Positions 63,880-64,000 of a stretch of 64,000 nt of DNA are shown here, piece by piece. The stretch spans positions 2,128,250 to 2,192,249 of the forward strand of contig NW_017802491.1 in the NCBI RefSeq assembly GCF_001625305.1, given 5' to 3'. The notes beneath the pieces were generated by a model. It was not told where the DNA came from and searched no databases. It saw only the letters and a list, made by a program, of their open reading frames with translations. This DNA comes from Branchiostoma belcheri (lineage: Eukaryota > Chordata > Leptocardii > Amphioxiformes > Branchiostomatidae). How positions within the stretch are numbered: the first letter of the stretch is position 1; each line of letters opens with the position of its first letter. Position numbers and translations under genes: made by a program.

Positions 63880-64000
63880 CTGAAAGAAATGACAAACACA
63901 GATTATCACACTGTAACTAGCAGGTCTGGTGTCTACACAAGTCAAGGAGACTGGCTAAACCCTGGATTAACCCAGCAAACTTTCTACCTGACAACAACTC

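Noticed and set aside
1..64000. CRISPR arrays, bacterial operons, Shine-Dalgarno sites
   Set aside because: The sequence is clearly metazoan; no direct-repeat/spacer arrays or operon structure occur.

Overview
The window reads as nuclear DNA of an invertebrate chordate, most likely a lancelet (Branchiostoma). It has metazoan genes with canonical GT/AG introns, single copies of families that are duplicated in vertebrates (Fringe, MRTF, FAM181), short TTAA-flanked MITEs, an RTE-type retroelement fragment and many microsatellites. The species is an inference from gene content and repeats. All gene models were built by hand from reading frames, splice phases and protein-family recognition.

Layout, left to right. 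1-0.6 kb: 3' end of a non-LTR retrotransposon. 2.65-5.45 kb (+): secreted ependymin-related protein, seven coding exons, with one phase conflict. 5.5-9.4 kb: repeat-rich intergenic DNA. 9.5-12.0 kb (+): two-exon FAM181-like gene with an AU-rich 3'UTR. 14.6-38.5 kb (-): complete nine-exon Fringe glycosyltransferase (381 aa) with a 10-kb first intron. 39.3-40.1 kb (-): unrecognised 197-aa single-pass membrane protein. 41.3-41.7 kb (-): small BH3-only protein. 46.3-48.6 kb (-): MCL1-like BCL-2 family protein (BH4, BH3, BH1, BH2, C-terminal anchor). 49.9-50.3 kb (+): a second BH3-only protein, paralogous to the first and divergently arranged with the MCL1-like gene. 55.4-63.9 kb (-): most of a myocardin-related transcription factor (RPEL, basic, SAP, coiled coil, polyQ). 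Its 5' end lies beyond the window and its 3' end falls in or near a 227-bp run of Ns.

The most notable feature is the 41-51 kb apoptosis cluster. An MCL1-like survival gene is flanked by two BH3-only genes whose motif C-x3-L-x2-hydrophobic-G-D-x-L has the same spacing as vertebrate NOXA (PMAIP1), a preferred MCL1 antagonist. Both add a shared LNLEGL tail. The MCL1-like gene and BH3-only gene B start head to head across about 650 bp containing three CCAAT boxes. BH3-only gene A has a CpG-type promoter candidate with a perfect CRE, an ETS site and a p53-type half-site.

Fringe, BH3-only genes and MRTF together recall human 22q13, where MFNG, MRTFA and BIK lie. Human PMAIP1 and BCL2 are both on 18q21. 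Whether this is retained ancestral linkage is untested. Two sequence-quality problems matter to users: a 1-bp deletion in the MRTF polyQ tract and a 1-nt phase conflict in the ependymin gene.
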